Shown here: in pieces, positions 1 through 8,503 of the stretch
Position numbering within the stretch: position 1 is the stretch's first letter
Layout: each line of letters begins with the position of its first letter
Source of the DNA: Caloramator quimbayensis
GTDB lineage: Bacteria > Bacillota > Clostridia > Clostridiales > Caloramatoraceae
Direction: 5' to 3'
Assembly: GCF_900167605.1 (NCBI RefSeq)
Contig: NZ_FUYH01000004.1
Span: forward strand, 112,939 to 176,938
DNA: 64,000 bases
Notes under the pieces: model-generated
The model's database searches: none
Told to the model about the DNA's origin: nothing
What the model saw: the letters and a program-made list of their open reading frames with translations, nothing else
Translations under genes and position numbers: made by a program

Positions 1-701
1 TATTGATATATCCAATTTTTGTAGCAGTTTTTGCATTTATAGTGATAAATATACTGTTGTTTAAGGTTATACCCTCTTTTATAACTATATTTAACCAATT
101 TAATATAAAAGATTTTCCTTTAACTACAAGAATTATTATTTATTTTAGCAGTTTTATAAGAGATAAGCAGATTACATTAATAATATTTTTTGTAGTTTTG
201 TCTGTTATAGTAAAAATGTTTTTAAATAGCAAAAATTTAAATTTAATAAAATTTATGTTACCCTTTTATAATAAAATATACAGCAGCATAATATGGCTGA
301 ACTTTGTAAGAGCTTTTTCAATGCTTGTTTCAAGCGGTATATCTATAATAGAGAGCATAGATATATGTATTGAAACTATAGATGATAATATTATAAAAAG
401 ACATCTTACAAAAGCACTTGATATAATAAAAGAAGGAAGCAGCATTTCCTATGCCCTCGCATCTCAAAAAATAGTCCCTCAGAACATAATAAAGCTTATT
501 AAAATAGGCGAGGAATCAGGAAATCTCGATATAATGCTTAAAAAATGCTTTGAAATATATGAAATTGAAGTGGAAAATCAATCTGAAAGGGTTATATCGA
601 TTATTGAACCTCTTGTTATAGCTTTTTTATCGGTCGTTGTTGGATTTATAGTTATATCTATTATTATGCCTATTTTTCAGATTTACGATGTAATTGGATA
701 A
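1..701 (+). CDS. pilC: PilC/GspF-type pilus platform protein, 5' end outside window
   Basis: C-terminal 232 residues of the inner-membrane platform protein that couples the assembly ATPase to pilin polymerisation. The frame is open to the left edge, so the start lies outside the window. Hydrophobic stretches flank a cytoplasmic T2SSF domain with the family signatures RAFSMLVSSGISIIES and IGEESGNLDIML, and the protein ends in a membrane helix plus a short polar tail, exactly like the full-length paralogue at 40337-41548. It is the first visible gene of a pilus cluster extending to 5513; a pilB-type ATPase gene would be expected just upstream. Identification is firm from family motifs; only the N-terminus is missing. 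Confidence 0.9.
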   Translation, partial: LIYPIFVAVFAFIVINILLFKVIPSFITIFNQFNIKDFPLTTRIIIYFSSFIRDKQITLIIFFVVLSVIVKMFLNSKNLNLIKFMLPFYNKIYSSIIWLNFVRAFSMLVSSGISIIESIDICIETIDDNIIKRHLTKALDIIKEGSSISYALASQKIVPQNIIKLIKIGEESGNLDIMLKKCFEIYEIEVENQSERVISIIEPLVIAFLSVVVGFIVISIIMPIFQIYDVIG

Positions 702-756
702 ATGTGAATTAAAAAGTTAAAAATGGAAATAATAAGGGTAGGAGGCGATAGTTTGT

Positions 757-1137
757 ATGAAGATTAAACGAAAAGGCTTCACCCTTATTGAAGTATTATC
801 TGTTATAGCAATTTTAGGTATTATTATGTCTATTGTTGTACCTCGAATTGGAAATTACAACAAAAGCGCAAAAAAAGCTATGTTTTTATCTGACGCTAAA
901 ACAATAATGACGGCTATAGAACTTTATAATGTAGAGGCAGAAGATTTAATTTATGATAGTGATACTATCGATGAAGTTAAAGCAAAGCTTTTACCAGAAG
1001 GAGACGAAAGTAAAAAATACTTAAACAATTGGCCTTCGGAGTTTCCAAGGGGTGTAGAAACCGTAGGGGATTTAAAAGGATTTATTCAGGATCCTAATAA
1101 AACTGCCTATTATGAAAGAAATACTCAGAGCAATTAA
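757..1137 (+). CDS. pilA: type IV major-type prepilin
   Basis: A 126-residue prepilin. It has a short basic leader, the prepilin peptidase site KG^FTLIE with the Glu at mature position 5, and a hydrophobic helix of about 20 residues (VLSVIAILGIIMSIVVP), followed by a polar globular part. The start at 757 is preceded by AGGAGG; a TTG four bases upstream is in another frame. There are no cysteines for a disulfide-bonded D-region. It lies between pilC and the prepilin peptidase gene, the usual place for a main pilin, with only 55 bases after pilC. It probably forms the pilus shaft or a competence-like pseudopilus; which of the two cannot be told from sequence. Confidence 0.88.
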   Translation: MKIKRKGFTLIEVLSVIAILGIIMSIVVPRIGNYNKSAKKAMFLSDAKTIMTAIELYNVEAEDLIYDSDTIDEVKAKLLPEGDESKKYLNNWPSEFPRGVETVGDLKGFIQDPNKTAYYERNTQSN

Positions 1138-1201
1138 AATAATGATGGTTTTAAAATTTATTTTAAATAAAATATTTTTTTAAGGGAGATAGGGAGTAAA
1201 A

Positions 1202-1954
1202 ATGAATACTATACTTGTTATAATCTATGGGATTGTTATTGGAAGTTTTTTAAACGTATGCATATACAGAATACCTAATAATGAGTCCATTTCTTATCCG
1301 CCGTCCCATTGTACAAATTGCGGAAATAGAATAAAATGGTATGATTTAATTCCAGTTTTAAGTTATGCTGCATTAAAGGGAAGATGCAGATTCTGCAATA
1401 CAAAAATCTCTGCTGAATACCCTTTAATAGAAATATTTACGGCTTTAGTTTTTGCTAATTTATATCATAAATATGGAATAACCTTTGAGTTTTTTAAATA
1501 TGCAGTTTTTGTTGCGATTTTAATAGTGATTGGTATGATAGATTTAAAAACTACTGATGTATATTTTAGCACAATTGTATCAGGACTGATTACAGGTGCT
1601 TTATTTGCATCATATGAACTATATCGCTATGGAGTAATATTAAATTATTTTCTTGGCGCAGCCTTTGCGGCAGGAATAATAGCTGTAATTATATTGCTTA
1701 CAAAGGGTATGGGATGGGGAGATGCAGAAATATGCCTCGTATGCGGGCTTTATCTTGGATTTAAATTGTCAATAGTTATGCTCTTTTTAACCTTTATAAT
1801 AGGAGCGATTGCAGGAATAGTATTAATCCTTACAAAAATAAAATCAAGAAAGGATTTTATTCCCTTTGGGCCTTTTATTTCATTAGCTTCAATTATTACT
1901 GTATTCTGGGGAGAAAATATAATAGCCTGGTATTTTAAAAGCCTGATGTTATAA
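1202..1954 (+). CDS. pilD: prepilin peptidase (A24 family, PilD/ComC type)
   Basis: Membrane aspartyl protease that cleaves prepilin leaders after the Gly of KG^FTLIE and N-methylates the new N-terminus. The 250-residue protein has the N-terminal domain with two CxxC pairs (C37/C40 and C62/C65) typical of bifunctional enzymes, then about seven membrane helices. Catalytic aspartates are D114 in GMIDLKT and D174 in GMGWGDAE, matching the family GxGD motif. No other prepilin peptidase is seen in the window, so this enzyme may process pilins of both clusters. SD sequence GGGAGATAGGGAG lies before the ATG. Confidence 0.95.
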   Translation: MNTILVIIYGIVIGSFLNVCIYRIPNNESISYPPSHCTNCGNRIKWYDLIPVLSYAALKGRCRFCNTKISAEYPLIEIFTALVFANLYHKYGITFEFFKYAVFVAILIVIGMIDLKTTDVYFSTIVSGLITGALFASYELYRYGVILNYFLGAAFAAGIIAVIILLTKGMGWGDAEICLVCGLYLGFKLSIVMLFLTFIIGAIAGIVLILTKIKSRKDFIPFGPFISLASIITVFWGENIIAWYFKSLML

Positions 1955-2034
1955 TTGGGCTTTTATTTTTTATCTAAGTATAAAAATATACCTTTATGGG
2001 TATTAATTATAGATGGCTGCTGGAGGTAAATTTT

Positions 2035-2529
2035 ATGTATATTAAAAAAGGATTTACTCTTATAGAAACACTTTTTATTTTATTTATAATAATAATGATA
2101 AGCTTAATGTGCTCTTTAAGGGCTGAATCATATATTAAAAAAGACAGGCTAAGTATTTCCTGCGAGGAACTTGTAAACGATCTTAGATATGCTAAGATGA
2201 CGGCAGTTTGCAAAAATAAATCTACTGTAAGAGTATTATTTTTAAAGGATAATGGGAAGGGGGAATATAGTGAATATATTATTTACAGCGCTTCTAACAT
2301 TGAAGAGCCGTCAATGGTAATAAAACAAGTAAAACTTCCCCCTAATGTTTTTATCAGCAGGGGAAAAAGCACCTTTAGCCAGGGAGATTCTGAAAACAGA
2401 TTGATTTTTTACTCTAAAGGGAATGTAAAACCTGCTTGCAGAATTGTTTTAATAGATAAAGAAACAGGAAGGGAAGAGGAAATAACCCTGACAATAGGGT
2501 ATACAAGGATAATGAGGGTGAAAAGATGA
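2035..2529 (+). CDS. minor prepilin, GspH-like
   Basis: A 164-residue prepilin with leader MYIKKG^FTLIETLF followed by a hydrophobic helix rich in Ile. An in-frame GTG/ATG-like extension begins at 1996, but TGGAGG at 2021-2026 and the leader length favour ATG 2035. The C-terminal part (LIFYSKGNVKPACRIVLID) resembles the beta-sheet domain of GspH/FimT minor pseudopilins, in which a 'G...P' strand-turn is common. Its stop overlaps the next minor pilin by four bases, so the two are translationally coupled. Likely part of the pilus tip or initiation complex. Confidence 0.82.
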   Translation: MYIKKGFTLIETLFILFIIIMISLMCSLRAESYIKKDRLSISCEELVNDLRYAKMTAVCKNKSTVRVLFLKDNGKGEYSEYIIYSASNIEEPSMVIKQVKLPPNVFISRGKSTFSQGDSENRLIFYSKGNVKPACRIVLIDKETGREEEITLTIGYTRIMRVKR

Positions 2530-2852
2530 GAAAAGGCTTTATGTTGATTGAAACAGTTATTATATCCTCTGTAATTTCTATTATACTTATTTGTGTGACC
2601 AATCTTCACATAAGAGCTATTGAAATAAATAGAATTACGAAGGAAAGAGATGAAGCTTTTAATATAGCAAGGTCTGTTTGTGAAATATATAAAGGCAGAA
2701 ATGTAGTGATTCCCAATGATTATACTGCTTTTTATGTTAATGATGTTTATGAAACCTACGAAGAATTTTTAAACTCCCCGATGGAGGGTGTATCAAATAA
2801 TGATTTAGACTTTTTTATAGATAAAAACTATAAAAAAAAAGATACGGTATAA
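2526..2852 (+). CDS. minor prepilin, possibly shortened by a frameshift at A9
   Basis: As read, a 108-residue prepilin starting MRKG^FMLIETVI with a hydrophobic helix of about 20 residues. It overlaps the previous gene by four bases (ATGA-type coupling). The frame stops at 2850-2852, shortly after a run of nine A at 2832-2840. Adding one A (or a -1 ribosomal slip) joins it to a further 37 sensible residues ending at TAG 2951-2953, giving about 144 residues, nearer the usual minor pilin length. Three explanations are open: sequencing error, phase variation, or programmed slippage. See the continuation feature at 2841-2953. Confidence 0.75.
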   Translation: MRKGFMLIETVIISSVISIILICVTNLHIRAIEINRITKERDEAFNIARSVCEIYKGRNVVIPNDYTAFYVNDVYETYEEFLNSPMEGVSNNDLDFFIDKNYKKKDTV

Positions 2853-2953
2853 TTTTAAAAAAGATTGAGGAAAGTGGTTTCTCAGGAATAAAAGTATATG
2901 TTTTTTCTATGAATAGAAAGGAGAGGCTTATTTCTCTTATGATATTAAAATAG
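2841..2953 (+). other. out-of-frame continuation of the minor prepilin gene
   Basis: Reading the frame one base back after the A9 run gives RYGIILKKIEESGFSGIKV followed by YVFSMNRKERLISLMILK and a TAG stop at 2951-2953, 17 bases before the next pilin start. The string looks like the closing beta strands of a minor pseudopilin (alternating hydrophobic residues, '...IKVYVFS...RLISLMIL'). No start codon with a ribosome binding site exists for it as a separate gene, which is why it is read as the displaced 3' end of 2526-2852. Confidence 0.6.
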
Positions 2954-2969
2954 TTTAAAGTGGTGGATT

Positions 2970-3386
2970 ATGAAAAATAAGGGCTTTACTTTGATAGAAG
3001 TGTTATTGATGATAATAGTTTTATCATCAATAACAGTATATGTTATGAATTTTTTGTTTCACTATAATAACTTTGTTTGGAAAATTGAAGATAATGTTGA
3101 TATACAGGAAAACATGAAAATAGCTATGGATTTTCTTTATGATAGTATTGTAAAAGCTGGTTCTATAAACATAGAAAATAATTCTATTTATATAGATGGC
3201 AAAAAATTTTACATTAAAAACAATATATTAAGATATGACACTGATTCTCAACAAATAGCATCAGGAATTACAAAAATTGAGATAATAAAGATTTCTGATA
3301 ATCAAAATCTATACTTTATAAAAATATATTCTAATAATAAAATTGAAACAACATATGTATTAAACAGAAGTGATGTATATGATTAA
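2970..3386 (+). CDS. minor prepilin, GspJ/PilW-like
   Basis: A 138-residue prepilin with leader MKNKG^FTLIEVLL and hydrophobic helix MIIVLSSITVYVMNFLF. Downstream, a helical stretch (DIQENMKIAMDFLYDSIVKAG) followed by short beta strands (IYIDGKKFYIKNNILRYD) is the usual layout of GspJ/PilW-type minor pilins. The pattern recurs in the cluster-2 protein at 42554-43069, so these two are likely counterparts. Preceded by AAGTGGTGG. The next gene starts inside its 3' end, which indicates translational coupling. Confidence 0.82.
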   Translation: MKNKGFTLIEVLLMIIVLSSITVYVMNFLFHYNNFVWKIEDNVDIQENMKIAMDFLYDSIVKAGSINIENNSIYIDGKKFYIKNNILRYDTDSQQIASGITKIEIIKISDNQNLYFIKIYSNNKIETTYVLNRSDVYD

Positions 3387-3780
3387 AAAAGGATTTGCAG
3401 CTATTTATATAATAATACTTCTAATACCGGTGATGCTTTTTTCTTTTAAGATGATAGATTTAACTGTTATAGATTATAAAATAGGTTCAAATATTTATAT
3501 AAAGCAGCAGGCTTTATATAATGCTGAAGCAGGAATAGAATTTGCTTATAAAACTCTGCAGGAATATAATTACCCTAAATCCTTTAATAAAACCTATTAT
3601 ATAAACATAGATGAAAATAATGTTGAAATTTTAGATAGAAAAGCTTATTGGGAATCCATGGCGGTTGTAAAAATTTCATCAAAAACTCAAAACAGCATTA
3701 TAGAATATTTAGTAGATTCAACAGGAAGCTATAAGGGTTTTAATTATAATATCAGTAAAACAGTTAAACATATTGAATAA
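3379..3780 (+). CDS. PilX-like minor pilus protein
   Basis: About 133 residues starting MIKKGFAAIYIIILLIPVML. The hydrophobic N-terminus is pilin-like, but the conserved Glu of the cleavage motif is absent, as in GspK/PilX-type proteins. The motif QALYNAEAGIEFAYKTL is the family's 'AEAGIE' helix. In-frame starts at 3370 (GTG) and 3373 (ATG) also exist; 3379 fits the weak GAAGTGAT ribosome site best. It overlaps the preceding gene by eight bases. The much larger counterpart in cluster 2 is at 46419-48758. Likely a tip or initiation subunit; function is inferred from family and position. Confidence 0.72.
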   Translation: MIKKGFAAIYIIILLIPVMLFSFKMIDLTVIDYKIGSNIYIKQQALYNAEAGIEFAYKTLQEYNYPKSFNKTYYINIDENNVEILDRKAYWESMAVVKISSKTQNSIIEYLVDSTGSYKGFNYNISKTVKHIE

Positions 3781-3793
3781 ATTGGAGGGCATT

Positions 3794-4411
3794 ATGCTTT
3801 CGATGGATATTATTTCTATTTGTTTTAATTTTGACTCGATTGATGTTATGTATGCTAAAAAAACAATTTTTTTCTTAAATATAGTAGAGGCTTTTAAAAT
3901 TAAATCATTACATTATGATATAACAAAAATCGATATTTCTAATATTGTTAAAGAGTATATTGCTGAAAAGAAAATAAATCCAATAGCTATTAGATGGGTA
4001 TTAAGGGATGAGGATTTATTTAAAAAATATATTGTAATTCCTTATATGAATAAAAAGTATATAGAAAAAAACGTTCACTATGAAATAGAAAAAGAATTAT
4101 GCAGGTATTTTAAGTATTATAATATTTATTTTAAAATTATAAACTCTTTTTATGAAAACCATAGCAAAAAACTTAATATTAAAGCTTTTGCAGTTCCCAA
4201 AAGTATAGTTGATTTTTGCGTTGATGTCTCTAAGGATTTAGGAGTTAAAACTGATATAATTGAGCCAAAAGAAGAAAGCAGGGAGAGAACATTAAAAAAT
4301 ATAAAAAGAAATAAAAGTGATACAATCTTCAAAAATAATATATTTGTTAAAGAAAGCTGCAATATCGATATACTCGAATTTGCGAGCAATATTGGAATAC
4401 TTTTAAGATGA
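3794..4411 (+). CDS. short PilM-like protein
   Basis: A 205-residue protein in the position of pilM, before PilN- and PilO-like genes. PilM is the cytoplasmic actin-like protein that binds the PilN N-terminus. Here only features of the SHS2-like part are visible (AIRWVLRDEDLFKKYIVIPY, then KAFAVPKSIVDFCVDV, matching 'VYAIPKSIIEQVI' of the PilM at 43081-44007). The nucleotide-binding C-terminal half is missing and replaced by a basic, Lys/Arg-rich tail. ATG 3794 is chosen because of TTGGAGGG ten bases before; the frame also opens at a TTG at 3773. Probably a degenerate or specialised PilM that cannot bind ATP. Confidence 0.6.
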   Translation: MLSMDIISICFNFDSIDVMYAKKTIFFLNIVEAFKIKSLHYDITKIDISNIVKEYIAEKKINPIAIRWVLRDEDLFKKYIVIPYMNKKYIEKNVHYEIEKELCRYFKYYNIYFKIINSFYENHSKKLNIKAFAVPKSIVDFCVDVSKDLGVKTDIIEPKEESRERTLKNIKRNKSDTIFKNNIFVKESCNIDILEFASNIGILLR

Positions 4412-4435
4412 TACTACAGGCCTTTGGAGGTTTTT

Positions 4436-4942
4436 ATGAAAAATGTTAATTTTATAGATGGAATCGTTATAGAAAAAAGGGATTTCAGCTATGACAGTAG
4501 AAAAAAAACAATTCTTTTATTGATTTCGGCTGTAATACTTTTAATAATGTTATATGTTCCATATATTGAATATAAAAATTTGCAGAATAAAAAAGAAGAA
4601 ATTGAAAAAACATACAAAACTTCTTTAAATGATTATAATGAAAACATGTTTAATTTTTATAATGATATATTAAACAATCTTAAAAACAAAAAAATATATT
4701 CATACAATTTTGTTTATGGAATTTATAAGTGCACGCCAAAGGATTTGAACATAAATTCAGTTGAATATAATAAAAAGTCTGTTTTAATTGAGGGTGAAAC
4801 TAAGGATTACAGCTTAATAGAATATTTTATAAATGAGCTTGAAAACAATTTTAAAAACCAATCTGTACGGCCTTTAAGAATAGATTGGGAAAGCATTGAG
4901 AATACATATAAGTTTTATATAAATATTAATTTAAAAAGGTGA
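4436..4942 (+). CDS. pilN: PilN-like membrane protein
   Basis: A 168-residue bitopic protein. An N-terminal cytoplasmic segment of about 30 residues (MKNVNFIDGIVIEKRDFSYD) precedes one membrane helix (TILLLISAVILLIMLYVPYI), then a coiled-coil-prone Lys/Glu stretch and a small alpha/beta domain. This is the PilN layout, and the gene lies between PilM-like and PilO-like genes. PilN-PilO dimers align the inner-membrane platform with the rest of the machine. ATG 4436 follows TTGGAGG; the frame extends to a TTG at 4424 with no ribosome site. Sequence conservation is low, so the call rests on layout and gene order. Confidence 0.7.
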   Translation: MKNVNFIDGIVIEKRDFSYDSRKKTILLLISAVILLIMLYVPYIEYKNLQNKKEEIEKTYKTSLNDYNENMFNFYNDILNNLKNKKIYSYNFVYGIYKCTPKDLNINSVEYNKKSVLIEGETKDYSLIEYFINELENNFKNQSVRPLRIDWESIENTYKFYININLKR

Positions 4943-4946
4943 AAAA

Positions 4947-5513
4947 ATGAAGAATTTGAGTAAAAGAGAAAAGTTTCTGCTTTTTACAGCGATAGCTTTT
5001 ATGATATTATATTTATATTATGCTTATTATCTTTTATTTTTTTTGAATAAAATAAGAGACTTAAATATGAAAATCAAAGAAATAGAAAATAATAAATATA
5101 AATATAAATCTGAGGAATCAATAAAACTTTATACTGGTATTCCAAAGTCAGAGGAAAGTTTTAAAGCAATAAGCGATATAAAAAGTTTTTCTGATTCCTT
5201 TAACTTATCTTTGATTAGAATCGATTTTAAAACGCCTTATGAGGTAAAAGATATAAGATATAGCAGCATAAAGCAAATGAAGCTTTATGCTGTTCCTGTT
5301 GAGGTTATTTTAAATGGAGGCTATGAAAACATCTGCAATTTTATAAAGAGCTTTGAAGAAAATAAAAGGATATGCGAAATAGATAGTGTACAATTTAAAA
5401 AATCAGATGTGAGTTTTAGCGCATATATTAATATATTATATTATTTTTTAACTAATGATGGTGAGGTTGAGAGGGGTAATGGCACACAATATGAAAGTAT
5501 TAAATATGAATAA
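4947..5513 (+). CDS. pilO: PilO-like membrane protein
   Basis: A 188-residue bitopic protein starting four bases after the PilN-like gene. It has one membrane helix (FLLFTAIAFMILYLYYAYYL), a Lys/Glu-rich coiled-coil region (NKIRDLNMKIKEIENNKY) and a C-terminal ferredoxin-like domain (YAVPVEVILNGGYENICNFIKSFE), in which the 'G.Y..i..Fi..le' pattern is the PilO/GspM signature. Its 3' end overlaps the aroK frame. Last gene of cluster 1; it is predicted to form the PilN-PilO alignment complex. Confidence 0.75.
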   Translation: MKNLSKREKFLLFTAIAFMILYLYYAYYLLFFLNKIRDLNMKIKEIENNKYKYKSEESIKLYTGIPKSEESFKAISDIKSFSDSFNLSLIRIDFKTPYEVKDIRYSSIKQMKLYAVPVEVILNGGYENICNFIKSFEENKRICEIDSVQFKKSDVSFSAYINILYYFLTNDGEVERGNGTQYESIKYE

Positions 5514-6009
5514 AAATTATCAGATTGCATTAATAGGTATGCCAGGAAGCGGGAAAACAACTGTAGGAAGAAGGCTTTCATCTATACTTGATGTACCATT
5601 TTTTGATGTGGACGAATTTATACGGAATAAAACTAAGAAAACAATCGATGAACTTTTTTTAAAAGGAGAAGAATACTTTAGAGATATTGAAACCGATGCT
5701 TTAAGAGAAATATCAAAAATCTCTCCCTGCGTAATTTCTACAGGAGGGGGAGCAGTTACAAGATATGAAAATATGGAATTGCTGTCAAAAGCTATAATTA
5801 TATATTTATATAGACCTCTTCAAAACATAATTAAAGACATAGACTGTTCTTTAAGACCTCTTTTGAAAAATAATCCTGACAGGGTATTTGAATTATATAA
5901 TGAGAGAAAGAATTTATATGAAAAATACTGCAATTTTAAAGTTATTAACGATAAAACTATAGATAATGCTGTAGAAAATATCATAGAAAAAGTATTAAAA
6001 ATTCTATAG
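5479..6009 (+). CDS. aroK: shikimate kinase
   Basis: Phosphorylates shikimate at the 3-hydroxyl in chorismate synthesis. The Walker A motif GMPGSGKTT, the shikimate-binding DVDEFI, the GGGAV loop and the lid arginine in SLRPLL are all present, and the length of about 170 residues is usual. The start is uncertain: the frame opens at 5455, ATG 5479 follows GAGAGGGG at short spacing, and ATG 5506 gives the most family-like N-terminus (MNKNYQIALIGM). It overlaps the PilO gene, so it may be expressed with the pilus cluster. Bacillus also has aroK close to comG. Confidence 0.93.
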   Translation: MAHNMKVLNMNKNYQIALIGMPGSGKTTVGRRLSSILDVPFFDVDEFIRNKTKKTIDELFLKGEEYFRDIETDALREISKISPCVISTGGGAVTRYENMELLSKAIIIYLYRPLQNIIKDIDCSLRPLLKNNPDRVFELYNERKNLYEKYCNFKVINDKTIDNAVENIIEKVLKIL

Positions 6010-6074
6010 AGATAGAATTTTATAGGTAATTTAATTATAGTTTGCATTATATCTACAAATTTGCTAAAATACTA

Positions 6075-6102
6075 TTGTTATGTATATATACTATGCTATA
6101 AT
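6075..6102 (+). promoter_or_regulatory. SigA-type promoter for the M24 peptidase gene
   Basis: TTGTTA at 6075-6080, a 16-base spacer and a perfect TATAAT at 6097-6102 with the extended TGC immediately before it. It lies 57 bases before the start codon in the 150-base gap after aroK, and no terminator is visible in the gap. Confidence 0.7.
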
Positions 6103-6159
6103 CAAAATTTATTATTTTAGTGTATGAAAGATGTAAGCCTTTTTAAGGAGGTGCAGTAA

Positions 6160-7233
6160 ATGATTGAAAAGAGAATAGCAAGGTTTAGACAGCAGTTCGA
6201 AACATTAGGTATAGATGCAGCGCTTATAATAAGCGATGTTAACAGAAATTATCTTACAGGTTTTACTGGAGATGAGAGCTTTGCTATAATAACAAAGAAT
6301 AAGGCCTTTTTTATTACTGATTCGAGGTATACGGAGCAGGCAAAAAAACAAGTAAAAAACTTTGAAATAATAGAATATAAGCCTCCTTCAGTACAGGAAT
6401 ATATTAAGAAAATAGTTTTAGATAATGAAATAAAAAGAATAGGATTTGAAGAAGATAGAATAAGCTTTTCAGAATATGAGAAATATAAAGAAACTCTTGA
6501 AGGAATAGAGTTAATAAAATTAAACGGTGCAGTTGAAAATCTCAGAATAATAAAGGATGAAGAGGAAATAGAACTTATTTCAAAGGCTGCACAGATTGCA
6601 GATGATGCATTTTTACATATTCTCAATTTTATAAAACCTAATATGACGGAAAAGGATGTTGCTCTCGAACTTGAATTTTTTATGAGACAAAAGGGTGCAT
6701 CAAAGCTTTCTTTTGATTCTATAGTAGCATCTGGTAATAGGTCATCCCTTCCTCATGGAGTTGCATCGGATAAAGTTATTGAAAAGGGAGATTTTTTAAC
6801 CCTCGACTTTGGGTGCATCTATGAGGGGTATTGTTCAGATATGACAAGGACAATCGTTATAGGAAAAGCTGATGATAAGCAGAAAGAAATATATAACATA
6901 GTTCTTGAAGCGAATAAAGAAGCACTTGAAGCGATTAAACCTAAGATGGCTTGCTGTGAAATAGATAAAATTGCAAGGGATATAATTTCAAATAAAGGTT
7001 ATGGTGATAGATTCGGTCATGGTTTAGGCCATGGAGTTGGAAGAGAAATTCATGAACAGCCAAGGCTCAGCGCTTTTAGTAAGGCTGTTTTAGAAAAAGG
7101 TATGGTAGTAACTGATGAACCGGGAATATACATTCCTGAATATGGAGGAGTAAGGATAGAAGATTTAGTGCTTGTAACAGAAGATGGATATAAAGTTTTA
7201 TCCAAATCTTCAAAGGAGTTAATAGAACTATAA
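6160..7233 (+). CDS. M24 family Xaa-Pro aminopeptidase
   Basis: Cytosolic metalloprotease of 357 residues that removes N-terminal residues preceding proline. It has a creatinase-like N-terminal domain (residues 1 to about 130) and a pita-bread catalytic domain. The dinuclear metal ligands are visible: Asp in LDFGC, Asp in CSDMTRT, His in GHGLGHGVG, Glu in DEPGIY and Glu in GVRIED. It starts after AAGGAGGTG. As in Bacillus (yqhT-efp), it directly precedes efp. Confidence 0.93.
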   Translation: MIEKRIARFRQQFETLGIDAALIISDVNRNYLTGFTGDESFAIITKNKAFFITDSRYTEQAKKQVKNFEIIEYKPPSVQEYIKKIVLDNEIKRIGFEEDRISFSEYEKYKETLEGIELIKLNGAVENLRIIKDEEEIELISKAAQIADDAFLHILNFIKPNMTEKDVALELEFFMRQKGASKLSFDSIVASGNRSSLPHGVASDKVIEKGDFLTLDFGCIYEGYCSDMTRTIVIGKADDKQKEIYNIVLEANKEALEAIKPKMACCEIDKIARDIISNKGYGDRFGHGLGHGVGREIHEQPRLSAFSKAVLEKGMVVTDEPGIYIPEYGGVRIEDLVLVTEDGYKVLSKSSKELIEL

Positions 7234-7320
7234 TTTTTTAAGAAAAAATCAATAATTTATAATAATTAAGTTTAAAATATTAATATATAGCAAATAATAT
7301 CTAATGGAGGGATAATGTTC

Positions 7321-7878
7321 ATGATTTCAGCAGGAGATTTTAGAAAAGGTGTAACTTTTGAATTGGATGGACAAGTTTACACAATAGTTGATTTTATGCA
7401 TGTAAAACCTGGAAAGGGAGCTGCCTTTGTAAGAACAAAACTTAAAAATGTTGTTACAGGAGCAGTTGTTGAAAAAACTTTCAGCCCAACAGAAAAGTTC
7501 CCAGAAGCTATAATTGAAAGAAAGGAAATGCAGTATCTTTATAACGATGGAACTTTATACTATTTCATGGATATGGATACCTATGATCAGGTTCCTTTAA
7601 ACCATGAAAAGGTTGAGGATGCTATAAAGTACCTTAAGGAAAATATGTTTGCAATAATAAAATTCTATAAAGGAGAAGCATTCTCTGTTGAAGCACCAAA
7701 CTTCGTTGAACTTACAGTAACTGAGACAGAACCTGGTTTTAGAGGAGATACAGCTACTAACGTTATGAAGCCTGCTACTGTAGAAACAGGAGCAACATTT
7801 ATGGTGCCTTTATTTGTAAACACTGGAGACGTTATAAGAATAGACACAAGAACAGGAGAATATATGTCACGTGTATAA
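7321..7878 (+). CDS. efp: elongation factor P
   Basis: Relieves ribosome stalling at polyproline stretches. Three beta-barrel domains are expected; the loop KPGKGAAF carries Lys32, the residue modified in many bacteria. The domain-3 signature [19 protein letters not shown] is present. Two ATG codons lie at 7315 and 7321; GGAGGG at 7306-7311 is nine bases from 7321 but only three from 7315, and 7321 gives the standard 185 residues ([10 protein letters not shown]). A strong hairpin follows. Confidence 0.97.
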   Translation: MISAGDFRKGVTFELDGQVYTIVDFMHVKPGKGAAFVRTKLKNVVTGAVVEKTFSPTEKFPEAIIERKEMQYLYNDGTLYYFMDMDTYDQVPLNHEKVEDAIKYLKENMFAIIKFYKGEAFSVEAPNFVELTVTETEPGFRGDTATNVMKPATVETGATFMVPLFVNTGDVIRIDTRTGEYMSRV

Positions 7879-7886
7879 TGCATACT

Positions 7887-7951
7887 AATATTGATTGATA
7901 GCAGTTGTTTTCAGTATTAGTTATCTGCTGTTAATCAATATTATTTTATTT
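7887..7951 (+). terminator. long hairpin between efp and the zinc-ribbon gene
   Basis: AATATTGATTGATAGCAG (7887-7904) pairs along its full 18 bases, with two G-U pairs, with CTGCTGTTAATCAATATT (7925-7942). The loop is 20 bases and an AT-rich run with a few T follows. It resembles an intrinsic terminator or a processing and stability element. It ends before the AAGGAGG of the next gene. Confidence 0.65.
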
Positions 7952-7965
7952 AAGGAGGCGTTACG

Positions 7966-8391
7966 ATGGAAAACGTTAAAGAAAAGGTAGCATACTTAAA
8001 AGGATTAATGGAAGGACTTGAACTCGATAACAGCAGCAAAGAAGGAAAACTTTTTAAGGCTATTATAGAAACGATGGATGAAATGGCAGAGGCAATAGAA
8101 ATACTTGAAGAAAATCAGAACGAACTTGATGAATACGTTGATACAATGGATCAAGATTTGGCAAGACTTGAGGACGATATATATGAAGATGAAGACGAGG
8201 ATTATGACTATGAAGATGATGATGACGGATATATAGAAGTTGAATGTCCTAACTGCCATGAAACAGTTTACCTTGATGAAGAAATGTTCGAAGATGACGA
8301 AGATGAAGAAATAATATGTCCAAACTGCAATGAACCAATACATTTTGGATGTTGCTGTGATGACGAAAATTGCAATTGCAAAGATGAATAA
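7966..8391 (+). CDS. acidic zinc-ribbon protein (CD1247 N-terminal domain type)
   Basis: A 141-residue soluble protein. An N-terminal helical domain (VAYLKGLMEGLELDNSSKEG, then a coiled-coil-like MDEMAEAIEILEENQNELDE) is followed by an almost purely Asp/Glu/Tyr stretch at about residues 65-90. The C-terminus is a zinc ribbon with CPNC pairs (ECPNCHE and ICPNCNEP) and a Cys-rich tail (CCCDDENCNCKD). The N-terminal part matches the clostridial CD1247-type family found between efp and spoIIIAA; the function is unknown. Eleven Cys in the C-terminal half suggest metal binding. Confidence 0.85.
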   Translation: MENVKEKVAYLKGLMEGLELDNSSKEGKLFKAIIETMDEMAEAIEILEENQNELDEYVDTMDQDLARLEDDIYEDEDEDYDYEDDDDGYIEVECPNCHETVYLDEEMFEDDEDEEIICPNCNEPIHFGCCCDDENCNCKDE

Positions 8392-8398
8392 GTCTTTA

Positions 8399-8428
8399 AC
8401 TTCCCGAAAAACCGGGAAGTTTTTTTTA
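8399..8428 (+). terminator. intrinsic terminator
   Basis: ACTTCCCG (8399-8406) pairs with CGGGAAGT (8413-8420) over a six-base A-rich loop, followed directly by eight T. It separates the zinc-ribbon gene from the spoIIIA operon. Confidence 0.9.
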
Positions 8429-8503
8429 TTTAATTTTATAATATTTTGTTATAAATTTTATGGACTCATAATAAACATTATATTAAGAAAGGGGGACATG
8501 TCC

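Noticed and set aside
8439..8474. SigE promoter for the spoIIIA operon (TAATATT with CATAATAA)
   Set aside because: The -35 matches, but the spacer is 21 bases, too long for SigE, and the -10 is poor.
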